From CALHVX01 sp964640725 (GTDB lineage: Bacteria > Pseudomonadota > Gammaproteobacteria > Pseudomonadales > Azotimanducaceae): 44,724 bases of DNA. The stretch covers positions 1-44,724 of the forward strand of contig CAZXIJ010000031.1 in the NCBI GenBank assembly GCA_964640725.1. Direction: 5' to 3'. Below the pieces are notes generated by a model. The model made no database searches, was not told the origin of the DNA, and was given only the letters and a program-made list of their open reading frames with translations. The position numbers and the translations under genes are program-made. This document shows, in pieces, positions 33,594 through 42,281 of this stretch (within the stretch, counting starts at the first letter, position 1; each line of letters begins with the position of its first letter).

Positions 33594-34268
33594 ATGGCAG
33601 ATCGATTTTCCCTGCATGCCCTGTTCGCCGACTTCTGTTCCGCGGTCGCAGCGCCTTATCAGCTACAACGCGCCGGCATTGTTCGCTCCAGCCTGCTCGA
33701 GGGCGAGTTTGTGCTGGTTGCACACTGGTCTGCTGATGAGCCTTCACCACCGGTACGCAATCGAAGGTTTGATCGCGCAGGCACCGTGGGCGAGTGGGTG
33801 CTGCGAAACCGCCGGTGCTTCATCGGATCCTGCCGCGAAGACGTACAGAGGTTTCCGGCAACGCTGCAGGACTTTCTCGATGAAGGCATTCAATCCAACT
33901 TCGTGGACTTCGTCGATGCAGACCAGCTGATCCTCTTTTTCGCGCTGAGCCGGGCAGAAGAGGCGTTCTCGAATCCCGCCGAGCTCCGGCAAAAACTGGC
34001 TGCACTGCCCCATTGCATCTCCCTTGCAGAGCACTGGGATTCCCCTGGTGCCAGCGAGGTGATGCAGACGGAGCTCAAAGCCTTGCTTCACGATATGTGG
34101 AAACGCCTGGGCACCGTGCCAATCCAGCGCCAGTTTGAGCACGCCTATTTTGAATCGCTGCTGGCCATCACGTCGGGGCGTGTTGACGGCCCGCAAGGCG
34201 CAGCGCGCTTGGCAGGGGTCAAGCCCAGCACCTTCAGATCCCGCGTCAGCCGAGTGAACCTGGAATAG
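33594..34268 (+). CDS. GAF-like regulator with a Fis-type HTH, no AAA+ domain
   Basis: 224 aa. The C-terminal 40 residues match the Fis-type helix-turn-helix of sigma-54 activators such as FhlA (GPQGAARLAGVKPSTFRSRV). The N-terminal 150 residues have a GAF-like pattern (GTVGEWVLRNRRCFIG and similar). The AAA+ sigma-54 domain normally between them is absent, so it cannot drive sigma-54 promoters in the usual way and is probably a classical DNA-binding sensor. Start at ATG 33594 is chosen; a GTG at 33528 is possible and would overlap the palindrome. It is divergent from the two cytochromes P460. Confidence 0.7.
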   Translation: MADRFSLHALFADFCSAVAAPYQLQRAGIVRSSLLEGEFVLVAHWSADEPSPPVRNRRFDRAGTVGEWVLRNRRCFIGSCREDVQRFPATLQDFLDEGIQSNFVDFVDADQLILFFALSRAEEAFSNPAELRQKLAALPHCISLAEHWDSPGASEVMQTELKALLHDMWKRLGTVPIQRQFEHAYFESLLAITSGRVDGPQGAARLAGVKPSTFRSRVSRVNLE

Positions 34269-34372
34269 CGGGATCGCTAGCGCGGGGCGCGCCAAGGTCG
34301 ACAAGCGTCTGAACGCAGCGCCGATCACTCGGCGAAGAGGTTGTTCAATTCCACCGGATCCGCCCGCACACC

Positions 34373-35482
34373 TCAGTCGCGCCGGTTCTGGTAGTGAACC
34401 CTGCGTCCCCGGAACGGGGCATCGTTGCCCTCATCGTAGCGAGACCCGGGCTCGCCCAGCTCGAACAGCGGCGCCCAACAGCCCCGGGCCTCCAGCAGTT
34501 CTTTGATCGCCGGCTGCCGGGCTTCGGGCACTTCGCGGGCACGCTGCTGCAGCTGCTCCAGACACCAGACCCGGTACTGAGACACGGGCACCGCGCGGTA
34601 CTGCACCCCTTGCACGACCGGATCGAAGCGGTCCTGGCCCGCCAGCCAGGCCTGGGCGTTCGCGTTCAGATAGGGCAGGTACGCCGCGCCGACATCATCC
34701 AACATGGCATGCAGATCAACCGGCAGCGCCTGGAGCACGTCGCCCTCCGTCGCGCTGGCCCGAGCGTTCCACAGCCGAGCCTGCCAGGCAAACACCCCCG
34801 GGGCTCGCAAGCGCATGATGTCCGAAGCGGTTGGGTCCTGCGAGAAGTGGCGAAACATCGAGGCAAAGAAACCGAAGTCGCCCAGCGTCGGACGGTCTCC
34901 CAGCAGATAGGGTCGCGTCGCGAAGATTGCCTCGAGCCGGTCCAGGGTGTTGAGGTAGATCGACTCGACATGATCCCAGGTATTGCGATCCACGCCATCG
35001 CGCTTGACGTACTCCACATGCTGGCGCCGGCGGATGAACCGGCGCTTCAGGAAAGCGGGCCCGGGCTCCTCCGCCAGCAGCTCGTCGACGATTTTTCTGG
35101 ACAGGTGCAGACGATCGGTGCGGTAGCTCCACCGGTAGTGCATCGCGGGCCGCCACATCCACTCCTCTGCGTAGTCTTCCAGCAGGTAGCTCACAAACCG
35201 CATGAGCGGGTCCTGGGGTATCACTGGGTGATCCGGATACTGCTGTTCGAACCAAGCAATCATCGGCGTGGTGTCGGTCATAAACCGGCCGTCGGGCAGC
35301 TCGATCGCCGGCATCTGTGCGGCGCCGGTCTTGGCCTTGAGCAGGCGCATCCGCTCCGGATTGAGCACCAGGAACTCGTGCGGTATCTCTTTGTACCTCA
35401 GGTAGCCTTCCATCTTTCCGGTGTAGTAGGAAATGCGCAGCCCGTAGAGCTTGATGGCGTTCGCCCTAGAAGATGGAGGCAT
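34373..35482 (-). CDS. Glutathione S-transferase family protein, long form
   Basis: 369 aa. The N-terminal thioredoxin-like GST domain is clear: IKLYGLRISYYTGKMEGYLR, then QMPAIELPDGRFMTDTTPMI with the cis-Pro and the glutathione gamma-glutamyl site. A helical GST C-terminal domain follows to about 240, and a further 110-residue helical extension is not part of standard GSTs. Thiol transfer or isomerisation in the catabolic block is plausible. The ATG 35482 overlaps the 3' end of the broken SDR gene by 17 bp, showing translational linkage. Confidence 0.82.
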   Translation of the reverse strand: MPPSSRANAIKLYGLRISYYTGKMEGYLRYKEIPHEFLVLNPERMRLLKAKTGAAQMPAIELPDGRFMTDTTPMIAWFEQQYPDHPVIPQDPLMRFVSYLLEDYAEEWMWRPAMHYRWSYRTDRLHLSRKIVDELLAEEPGPAFLKRRFIRRRQHVEYVKRDGVDRNTWDHVESIYLNTLDRLEAIFATRPYLLGDRPTLGDFGFFASMFRHFSQDPTASDIMRLRAPGVFAWQARLWNARASATEGDVLQALPVDLHAMLDDVGAAYLPYLNANAQAWLAGQDRFDPVVQGVQYRAVPVSQYRVWCLEQLQQRAREVPEARQPAIKELLEARGCWAPLFELGEPGSRYDEGNDAPFRGRRVHYQNRRD

Positions 35483-36010
35483 ACTGGCCACCGTCAATCA
35501 CGATGTTCTGGCCGACGATGTAGCGGGCAAGGTCGCTGCACAGGAACGCCGCCATGGGCGCCAGATCATCGGCCGTTTGGCAGAGAACGTCGCGATATTC
35601 ACGATACGGCCCCAGCCTTTATCAGTCATCACAGGAATGTAGTGACGCATGATTTCGATCGGGCCGATCAGCGCGGTCTCGACGGAATCGCGCCAATCAT
35701 GCGGAGTCAGCTTGAGGAAATCGCCGTTCGGCTCCGGGGGCTTGATGGTGATCGCCAGAATGTCCGGATCAGGACAGGCCGCGAACAGCGCTTGTCGGCC
35801 GTCTTCCGTCGAAGAGTCCGCCACCACCGGCGTAACCGACACGTTGTGCTGCTCAGAGATGTCTTTGGCGGCACGGAGCAAGCGCTCTTCCCGCCGCGCG
35901 GTGATGTAGAGCTCAACGCCCGCCTCTGCCAGCCGCTCTGCCGTTGCCCGGCCCATGCCGGCGCTACCGCCGGCCATGATGGCTTTCTTGCCACGAATTT
36001 TCAGATCCAC
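35466..36010 (-). pseudogene. SDR with an internal deletion and frame change
   Basis: The first 145 residues (GTG start, AGGAAGCG upstream) are a normal SDR beginning: GGSAGMG near 14-20, CPDPDILAIT, and GRIVNIATFSAKRP. The last 34 residues in another frame (DDLAPMAAFLCSDLARYIVG, ending IDGGQYASIF) are a normal SDR end. About 80-90 residues, including the Tyr-Lys catalytic pair, are missing, and the frame changes at about 35570. A single deletion accounts for both. The gene appears non-functional unless the assembly is wrong. Confidence 0.75.
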
Positions 36011-36067
36011 AGTAACGCTTCCTGATTGCCAGGGATGTTGATGGGGAGATCCCGTTACGTCTTTGCT

Positions 36068-36715
36068 CTATCCGCGCGCTTGCAGGCCGTACTGGTCCAG
36101 CCGCCACCGCAGAGTCTCGATGCGGTCCTGCCCAAAGAAAGGCTCGCCCCGGACCACCATGGTCGGCACGCCCCAGTGCCCGGCCGCGTCCAAATCGTTC
36201 TGATTGCGCTCGATCTCGTCCAGATGATCACCGCCATCAATCGCCTGCTCGAGCGCCGATAGATCCAGCCCCGCCTTCGCCACGGCATTGGCGAGATGAT
36301 CGCCCTGATCCCAGCCTCTGGTGCCGCCGTACAGCAAACCAGACACCGCAGCAGCGAAGTCCAGCCCCTTGCCGCGGCGCTGTGCTTCGACGCCGAGCTT
36401 GCACAGCCGGTAGATGTACGGCTGCTCCTCGGCGACCTCGTAGGTCTCGGGGTTCTGCACCACCGGATCCGGTTTCGGGAACGCGAAGGGCAGGCCCAAC
36501 AACTCGCCCCGCCGCTTGCTGTCCATCACGATGTACTTCACGGGCTTCATGTTCGAGGGGTCGAACAGCGTTTCTTTGGTGCGCACGGCCACGGGGAGCA
36601 CCACCCGCAGCCTGACGTCCACGGCATAGTCTTCGCGCAACCGCAATAGATCGGGGGTCGCCAGGTAGGAGTACGGGCTTCGGAAAGACCAGTACACATC
36701 GATAGCCTCAGACAT
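36068..36715 (-). CDS. 2-hydroxychromene-2-carboxylate isomerase-like DsbA-family protein
   Basis: 215 aa. The start DVYWSFRSPYSYLATPDL carries the Ser-Pro-Tyr active-site pattern of HCCA isomerases, and GHWGVPTMVVRGEPFFGQDR the C-terminal signature. It is a better family match than the copy at 6362-6967. A glutathione-dependent cis-trans isomerisation of a ring-cleavage product would fit with GST and Rieske oxygenase nearby. AAGGAGCG precedes the ATG. First gene of a minus-strand row with the broken SDR and GST, divergent from LysR. Confidence 0.87.
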   Translation of the reverse strand: MSEAIDVYWSFRSPYSYLATPDLLRLREDYAVDVRLRVVLPVAVRTKETLFDPSNMKPVKYIVMDSKRRGELLGLPFAFPKPDPVVQNPETYEVAEEQPYIYRLCKLGVEAQRRGKGLDFAAAVSGLLYGGTRGWDQGDHLANAVAKAGLDLSALEQAIDGGDHLDEIERNQNDLDAAGHWGVPTMVVRGEPFFGQDRIETLRWRLDQYGLQARG

Positions 36716-36793
36716 TACTGCGCTCCTTGCTCGCGGGGTCTCGCCGCCGGGACGCCCGCCTTGATGGGGAATAGCGTCAGCATCAGCCTTCTA

Positions 36794-36833
36794 TAACATG
36801 ACTTCAAATGGCTTTTTTTACGATTATCATGAC
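36794..36833. promoter_or_regulatory. Direct repeats in the LysR intergenic region
   Basis: TAACATGAC (36794-36802) and TATCATGAC (36825-36833) are 31 bp apart (three turns) in the 136-bp region between the divergent isomerase and LysR genes. The second copy ends 18 bp before the LysR start. LysR regulators often bind paired sites in such gaps. Confidence 0.4.
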
Positions 36834-36851
36834 CTGAGGTAATATTTGGCG

Positions 36852-37760
36852 ATGATCGACGTCAAACGCCTACGACACCTGCACGCCGTCGCCTCGCACA
36901 GCACCGTGCAGGCTGCCGCGGATTCCCTGAACATCACCCAGTCGGCGCTGACCAAGAGCATCGCCCGCTTCGAGGCAGATCTGGACGCGCCGCTCTTCGA
37001 CCGGAAAGGGCACCGGCTGTCGCTCACCGAGCTGGGCACCCATCTGGTCAAACGCGGCGAAGAGCTCGTGCGCCAGATGCGCACCCTGGAAGAAGAGGTC
37101 TCGCTGTGGAAAGGCCTGGGCACCGGCGAGGTCCGCATCGGCGTCGACCCGATGGCAGAGTTCGGCTTGCTGCCCGACGTGCTCGACACCTTCGTGCCCG
37201 AGCATCCCGGCATCCTGATCTCGATGCGCTCCGGGCATACAGAAACGCTGTTGCCTGCTCTGCTGAGCGGCGAGCTGCACTTTATCGTCGCGGATTCCGA
37301 GTTCGCCGAAAGCTACGACAATCTCGAGATCCGGGAACTGGTCGTGTCACCGCTGGCGGCGGCGCTCCGGCCCGGACACCCCTTAAGGAAAAACAGCAAC
37401 CCGTCGCCTGAGCAGTTGCGCCGGTACCCGCGAGTCGGCGGCACGACGGCACCGCGGTTCGCGCGTTGGCGGGCGCAGCGCATGCGCCAGGAAGGCGGCG
37501 AGCCCCTGTCCCGATCGCTCCTGAGCGACAACTACGGGCTGCTGGTTCGCCTGGCAGAAAAGAGCGATGCCATTGTCTTCGGCCCGCAAAATCTGCTGCA
37601 AAGCTACGAGCGTGAGGGACGGCTACACATCGTGCCCTGGCCACTCGAAGGCCCGGATACGCAGTCCAGCCTGATTCGCATGACGGAGCGACACTTGCCC
37701 CCGGCCGCGGAGCGATTCGTGGCGCTGGTGGTTGAGACCGCGAACTTACAGGACCCCTAA
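36852..37760 (+). CDS. LysR family transcriptional regulator
   Basis: 302 aa. N-terminal winged HTH: LRHLHAVASHSTVQAAADSL and ITQSALTKSIARFEADLDAPLFDR. The effector domain (about 90-300) has the usual two-lobed pattern. Effector unknown, but aromatic or CoA intermediates are common. ATG 36852 is chosen over an in-frame TTG six bases earlier. It lies between the GST row (divergent) and the Rieske operon (same direction, 104 bp downstream), and could regulate either. Confidence 0.9.
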   Translation: MIDVKRLRHLHAVASHSTVQAAADSLNITQSALTKSIARFEADLDAPLFDRKGHRLSLTELGTHLVKRGEELVRQMRTLEEEVSLWKGLGTGEVRIGVDPMAEFGLLPDVLDTFVPEHPGILISMRSGHTETLLPALLSGELHFIVADSEFAESYDNLEIRELVVSPLAAALRPGHPLRKNSNPSPEQLRRYPRVGGTTAPRFARWRAQRMRQEGGEPLSRSLLSDNYGLLVRLAEKSDAIVFGPQNLLQSYEREGRLHIVPWPLEGPDTQSSLIRMTERHLPPAAERFVALVVETANLQDP

Positions 37761-37788
37761 GGCCCATCGCGCCATTTCGGTCGTGCTC

Positions 37789-37802
37789 TTGATCCAAATC
37801 AA
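37789..37802 (+). promoter_or_regulatory. Perfect FNR/ANR-type box
   Basis: TTGATCCAAATCAA matches the consensus TTGAT-N4-ATCAA in all ten fixed positions. Its centre is 69 bp ahead of the Rieske oxygenase ATG. A TAGTGT hexamer at 37824-37829 would be the -10 of a class II promoter with the box near -41.5. It points to oxygen or redox control by a CRP/FNR-family protein that is not in this window. Confidence 0.6.
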
Positions 37803-37864
37803 AGTCTAAAACCGCCAACGCCCTAGTGTTCCTCTACCGAAATGGGCATGAGGGATACGAGCCA

Positions 37865-39400
37865 ATGGTAGAGACAGTGACCGGTACTGATCGTTCGGCA
37901 GGCATCAGCTACATCGAGGTGCTCGACGCCGATTCTCACCCCGTCCAGGACATCCTCCGGGCCGAAAGCCCCCTGCCACCGGGGCCCACGCTGGTGGATG
38001 CCGAGGTGTACTACAGCCAAAAGACCTTCGAGCAAGAGAAAGAACGGCTGTGGAAGCGGGTCTGGCAAATGGCCTGCCACGAAGACGACATCCCTAACGT
38101 CGGCGATGCCATCGTGTACGACATCGCCGACCTGTCCTATATCGTGGTGCGCAGCAGCGCAGATCAGTTCCACGCCTTTCCGAACGCCTGCCTGCATCGC
38201 GGCCGGCAGCTCCTGCACCAGGACGAGCAACAGCTCTACAACTTTCGTTGCCCCTTTCACGGCTGGGCATGGGGACTGGACGGCGCGCTGCAAGAGGTGC
38301 CCTGCCACTGGGACTTTCCCACGGTTTCAAAAGCGTCGCATTCGTTACCATCGCTCCCGGTGGGTCGCTGGGGCGGGTTTGTATTCATCAACCCGGACAA
38401 TGACTGCGAGCCGCTGGCCGACTTTCTGGGCGAATTGGACGCGCACTACCCGCACCTGCCGATGGAGCGGCGCTACAAGGCATTGCACGTCGCCAAGCGG
38501 CTGCCCTGCAACTGGAAGGCCGCCCACGAGGCCTTTGCCGAGGCCTATCACTCAGTGGCGACGCACCCGACGCTCCTCAGCAGCCTGGGGTGCGCCAATT
38601 CGAAGTACGATGTGTTTGGCAACTTCTCGCGCGCGATGTCGGCCGATCTGGTCGGCAGCCCGCACGTGGCGCCGGCCCTGGCCGAGAACCCCTACCTGGA
38701 AGCGACACCCTTTACCCGACAGCGGCACGAGCTGACCGGCAACATCTACGAACGGATTGCCGAGGGCCAGGTCAAGGTCACCACGCCGGACGATCGCGTG
38801 GGATACTTTGACGAGCGCGGCAACTTTCTCGATGGCGACCGCTTTCACGCCGACATTCATCTGTGCAACTGGGTCGGCGGCAAGCTGGTCGACGGTATGG
38901 ACGCGCTGCCGTCCGATGTGATGACCGGCGGGTTCGCAGAAAAGCGCGCGGCCGCGGCCGCAAGCAAGCGAGAAGCGCTGCGCGCCAGCCTGGGCGATAT
39001 GGTGGATCAGGTCAGCGATGCGGAGCTGCTGGATCCGATCTACTACAGCATTTTCCCCAACATCTCGCCCTGGGGCTCGTTCAACCCCATCTTCTATCGC
39101 TTCCGGCCCTACGGGAACAACCCGGAGGAGTGCATTCACGAGTGCCTGTTCATGTTGCCAGCCCCCGCAGGCGAACCGCGGCCACCGGCCGCCAAAATGC
39201 AGTGGCTGGATCTGGAGGACGACTACACCGAGGCCGCAGAGCTAGGCGCCCTGGCCAAGGTCTTTAATCAGGACACGCTGAACCTTCCTTATGTGCAGAA
39301 AGGCTTGCACAATCTGGATCAGGTGATTTTTGCCAACTACGGCGAGACCAAGCCGCGGCACTTTCACAGGTTGTACCAAGACTGGATGAACCGGGAGTAG
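37865..39400 (+). CDS. Rieske non-haem iron oxygenase, alpha subunit
   Basis: 511 aa. Rieske cluster ligands: Cys109-x-His111 in ACLHRG and Cys129-x2-His132 in CPFHGW. Catalytic iron: His228 and His233 in EAYHSVATH, with an Asp expected later (DPIYYS). The residue that normally links the two metal sites is Glu225 in place of Asp, as in a known subgroup. It catalyses ring or side-chain hydroxylation with electrons from an unlinked reductase. It is about 50-80 residues longer than most alpha subunits. ATG 37865 with AGGGA upstream; a GTG at 37826 is possible. The flavin monooxygenase follows after 8 bp. No beta subunit is seen. Confidence 0.88.
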   Translation: MVETVTGTDRSAGISYIEVLDADSHPVQDILRAESPLPPGPTLVDAEVYYSQKTFEQEKERLWKRVWQMACHEDDIPNVGDAIVYDIADLSYIVVRSSADQFHAFPNACLHRGRQLLHQDEQQLYNFRCPFHGWAWGLDGALQEVPCHWDFPTVSKASHSLPSLPVGRWGGFVFINPDNDCEPLADFLGELDAHYPHLPMERRYKALHVAKRLPCNWKAAHEAFAEAYHSVATHPTLLSSLGCANSKYDVFGNFSRAMSADLVGSPHVAPALAENPYLEATPFTRQRHELTGNIYERIAEGQVKVTTPDDRVGYFDERGNFLDGDRFHADIHLCNWVGGKLVDGMDALPSDVMTGGFAEKRAAAAASKREALRASLGDMVDQVSDAELLDPIYYSIFPNISPWGSFNPIFYRFRPYGNNPEECIHECLFMLPAPAGEPRPPAAKMQWLDLEDDYTEAAELGALAKVFNQDTLNLPYVQKGLHNLDQVIFANYGETKPRHFHRLYQDWMNRE

Positions 39401-39408
39401 AGAGACAT

Positions 39409-40680
39409 ATGGCGATCGCTCAAGACATGAACAGCAGCATAGGCGGCGGGCCAAGCGCCTCTACCGCCCGGCTGGCAAAAATCGAAGAGCTGCGCGAGTT
39501 GATCGAGCGCGGCGGTGACCAGGCACAGGAACTGCGTCGGTTGCCGGATGATGTGGTCGATCAGCTGGTCGACGAGGGATTCTTCCGCTTCGCCCTCCCA
39601 CTGGAGCTGGGCGGCGAGAACGCCAGCTCCATGGAAACCATCGAGGTCCTGGAACACATGGCGGCGATCGATGCCTCCGTGGCCTGGAATGTCATGCTGG
39701 GCTCTGAAATCAACGCCATGGCGGCGGGCGGCATGGATCCGGCGCTCGCGAAAGAGATGTACCTGGATAACCCCCGGGTCATCATGTGCGGCGGCGGTGG
39801 GCCAGGCAGCATCCCGACCCGCGCAGAACGCCAGGCGGACGGCAGCGTGAAGGTGTGGGGGCAAACCACCTTCATCTCCGGCTGTCACAACGCGGACTGG
39901 TGCTTTATGGGCGCGCCGCTGATGAAGGGCGACGAGCCGGAGCGGGACGAGCACGGTCAGCCGATCTTCAACCTCTGGTGTATCCCCAGAGACCAGTGGG
40001 AGATCGTCGACACCTGGGACGTTGCCGGGCTGCGAGGCTCCGGCTCCAACGACGTACGCGCCGACGGCGCCGTGATACCGGCAAAGTATGCGGGCGTAAG
40101 CCTGTGGCAGGTGCCTGCGCACTATCCCAACCCGGTGTACCGCATGCCCACGGGGCTGCGTCTGGCCTACAACAAGGCGGCGATCGCGTTGGGCGTCGCC
40201 AAGGGTGCGCTGCAGGCTTTTGCCGACATCGCCCAGAACAAGGTTCCCATGCTGTCCTCAGCATCGCTCGCCAAGCGCGGCATCGCGCAGTGGCGCATGG
40301 GGCTGGCCGAAGCCAAGTATCGCAGCGCCCGCGCCTTCCTGATGGAGGCGATGCAGGCTGTAGAAGACGAGCTGACCGGCAATGACGCGCTGCCAGGCGC
40401 GAAGACGACGCAGGATGCGCGCCTGGCCTGCGTGCACGCGGGCAATGAGTGCATGGACCTGGTCGACCTGCTGCACAACACGGCCGGCACCACCGGCATG
40501 AGGATGCACAGCCCTCTGGAGCGAAAGCTGCGCGATGCCCGCGGCACGGCCAGCCACCGCTGGATCTCGCACCCCCTGTACGAAGACCTTGGGTCGATCC
40601 TGCTCGGGAATGAGCCGTCGGCGGAGTTTGCCGGCGGGGCCGGCGTGGCGATTGGGCCGCCGGCGCCGAAGGCGCCCTAG
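39409..40680 (+). CDS. Acyl-CoA dehydrogenase-fold flavin monooxygenase
   Basis: 423 aa. The ACAD fold is recognisable (LPLELGGENASSMETIEVLE, GQTTFISGCHNADWCF, GLRGSGSNDV, and NTAGTTGMRMHSPLERKLRD near the C-terminus), but it lacks the catalytic Glu context of dehydrogenases. It resembles two-component class D monooxygenases (HsaA, HpaB, DszC), which use FMNH2 from a separate reductase. Its partner reductase is not in the window. Second gene of a tight pair with the Rieske oxygenase (GGGAGTAGAGAG ahead of the ATG), so both act on the same pathway. Confidence 0.82.
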   Translation: MAIAQDMNSSIGGGPSASTARLAKIEELRELIERGGDQAQELRRLPDDVVDQLVDEGFFRFALPLELGGENASSMETIEVLEHMAAIDASVAWNVMLGSEINAMAAGGMDPALAKEMYLDNPRVIMCGGGGPGSIPTRAERQADGSVKVWGQTTFISGCHNADWCFMGAPLMKGDEPERDEHGQPIFNLWCIPRDQWEIVDTWDVAGLRGSGSNDVRADGAVIPAKYAGVSLWQVPAHYPNPVYRMPTGLRLAYNKAAIALGVAKGALQAFADIAQNKVPMLSSASLAKRGIAQWRMGLAEAKYRSARAFLMEAMQAVEDELTGNDALPGAKTTQDARLACVHAGNECMDLVDLLHNTAGTTGMRMHSPLERKLRDARGTASHRWISHPLYEDLGSILLGNEPSAEFAGGAGVAIGPPAPKAP

Positions 40681-40753
40681 CGCTGGCGAACCCGTTCGAT
40701 GACGCTGGCCTGAAACGCGGTAGACGACATTCTGCGGCCGTCTCCCGAAGCTG

Positions 40754-42253
40754 CTAAGGACGCCCCGCCCCGCCCGCCTCGTCATCCAGCGGCCACAGCA
40801 CCTCATCAATATTGGTTCTGGGAAAGACCTCAATGTGGTGCGTGGTCAGCCCCGGCGGGTCCGCAGTGATAATCGCCGCGGCCAGGTGCTCAAACCCCGC
40901 TCGAAAGTGATTGCTGGATTTGAGGGCGACGTAGTCCCGGGTGGTGACGTCGATGCCCACCGCGAGAAAGGGCTCCGTATCGAAGGTCTGCGACCGGCGG
41001 CTGCCGACCACAATATCCATGCCATCCACCTGAAGCCGAGCGAGCTTGCCGTAGCTGATCGGGCTGCCCTTGGCCATCGCCTGCAGGGTGCAGCGGCCGT
41101 CGTGCAGCGCCTTGACGTAGACGTTGAGCGCGAGCGGCTCACCGTGCAGCGCGTCGTACTTGCCGCCCAGAGAGGCGTCGATGGTGCTGCCCACGCCGGC
41201 GCGATGCGCCTGCGCTGCCACTTCCGCGTCCACCACAAAGCCAAAGCAGGCATTGGTCAGCTTGGCATCCAGCATCGCGCGAAGCAGGTGGGTGCCGTCT
41301 CCCGGCGCCCCGCCGCCGCAGTTGTCCGAGGTCTCGTTAATGACCACCGGCCGGCGTTCGGCACGTTGCGCGGCTTCTCGCGCCGCTTCTTGCGCCGCAG
41401 CCACGGCCTCTTGCGCAGTCAGGCTCTGTGGCCGGAAGGATTCCCGTTCATCCCAGAGCGTTCTGGCCAGCTCCGCCGCTAATGTCTGCGCCTGATCGGC
41501 GTCGGATCGGCTGGTGACGACGATGTGGCATCCCACATGGGGAATGTCGCAGTAGGGGAACCCGTGGAAAACGCTGACCTTGATCACGTCCGGGTGGTCT
41601 GCCTCGGCCTGACGCATCCGGTCCCGCAACACCTGGCCCGGCCCGTGAAAGGTCGTTGTCGTTGGCATCAGCATCGGCAGGCTGTGGACCTGAACTGTCG
41701 GCCGGTACCCCTCTTCACGCATGTTGTGGATCAGCTGCACGGCTTCCCGCGCGCGTTCGTGCTGGTCGATGTGCGGGTAGTCATGGCAGGCAAACACGCC
41801 GTCGAGCGCATCCGCCATCCGCTGGGTGACGTTGCCGTGCAGATCAAAGGCCGCGGTCACCGGCACCGCTTCGCCGACCAGGCGCCGCACGGCCACGGCC
41901 AGGTCAGCTTCAAGATCCGGGCAGCCATCCACCACCCCGGCGCCATGCAGGTCGAGAAACACCCCGTCCACCGGCATCGCCGCGGCCAGGCCCTCCAGGA
42001 CCTCCGCCTTCATCTCGTGGTAGGCGTCCGCCGCAATGATCCCCGAGGGCTGGGTGGTGGCCATCATGATGGGGACCGGGGTCATGCCAAATTCCAGGCA
42101 GGTATCGATCGCGGCACCGGTTTGCGTTTGCGTGCCTCGCATCCGCATCATCTTCTCGCCGCGCGAGATGTAGAAATCCGCCAGCTGCGTCTGATCTTTG
42201 CAGTAGGTGTTGGTCTCGTGAACGATGCCCGCAATGGCAATTCGCAGGCTCAT
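40754..42253 (-). CDS. M81 family metallopeptidase, MlrC-type
   Basis: 499 aa. Typical N-terminal segment IAIAGIVHETNTYC with the metal His, then LDLHGAGV, FDLHGNVTQRM and ACHDYPHIDQHERA, which carry the zinc ligands of MlrC-like proteins. The C-terminal MlrC domain begins near INETSDNCGGGAPGDGTHLL. MlrC degrades linearised microcystin peptides in sphingomonads, but most homologues have unknown substrates, so the symbol is withheld. GGAGGG precedes the ATG. It follows the TPR gene by 28 bp. Confidence 0.87.
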   Translation of the reverse strand: MSLRIAIAGIVHETNTYCKDQTQLADFYISRGEKMMRMRGTQTQTGAAIDTCLEFGMTPVPIMMATTQPSGIIAADAYHEMKAEVLEGLAAAMPVDGVFLDLHGAGVVDGCPDLEADLAVAVRRLVGEAVPVTAAFDLHGNVTQRMADALDGVFACHDYPHIDQHERAREAVQLIHNMREEGYRPTVQVHSLPMLMPTTTTFHGPGQVLRDRMRQAEADHPDVIKVSVFHGFPYCDIPHVGCHIVVTSRSDADQAQTLAAELARTLWDERESFRPQSLTAQEAVAAAQEAAREAAQRAERRPVVINETSDNCGGGAPGDGTHLLRAMLDAKLTNACFGFVVDAEVAAQAHRAGVGSTIDASLGGKYDALHGEPLALNVYVKALHDGRCTLQAMAKGSPISYGKLARLQVDGMDIVVGSRRSQTFDTEPFLAVGIDVTTRDYVALKSSNHFRAGFEHLAAAIITADPPGLTTHHIEVFPRTNIDEVLWPLDDEAGGAGRP

Positions 42254-42281
42254 GCGCAGACCCTCCGCTGCTTTTGGGGCG

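Noticed and set aside
33528..33594. Extended N-terminus of the GAF-Fis regulator from GTG 33528
   Set aside because: It would translate part of the palindrome and adds 22 residues unlike the domain; ATG 33594 is simpler, though not proven.
34394..36025. Plus-strand frame of about 540 codons opposite GST and SDR
   Set aside because: Antisense of recognised genes on the minus strand; composition is typical of a shadow frame.
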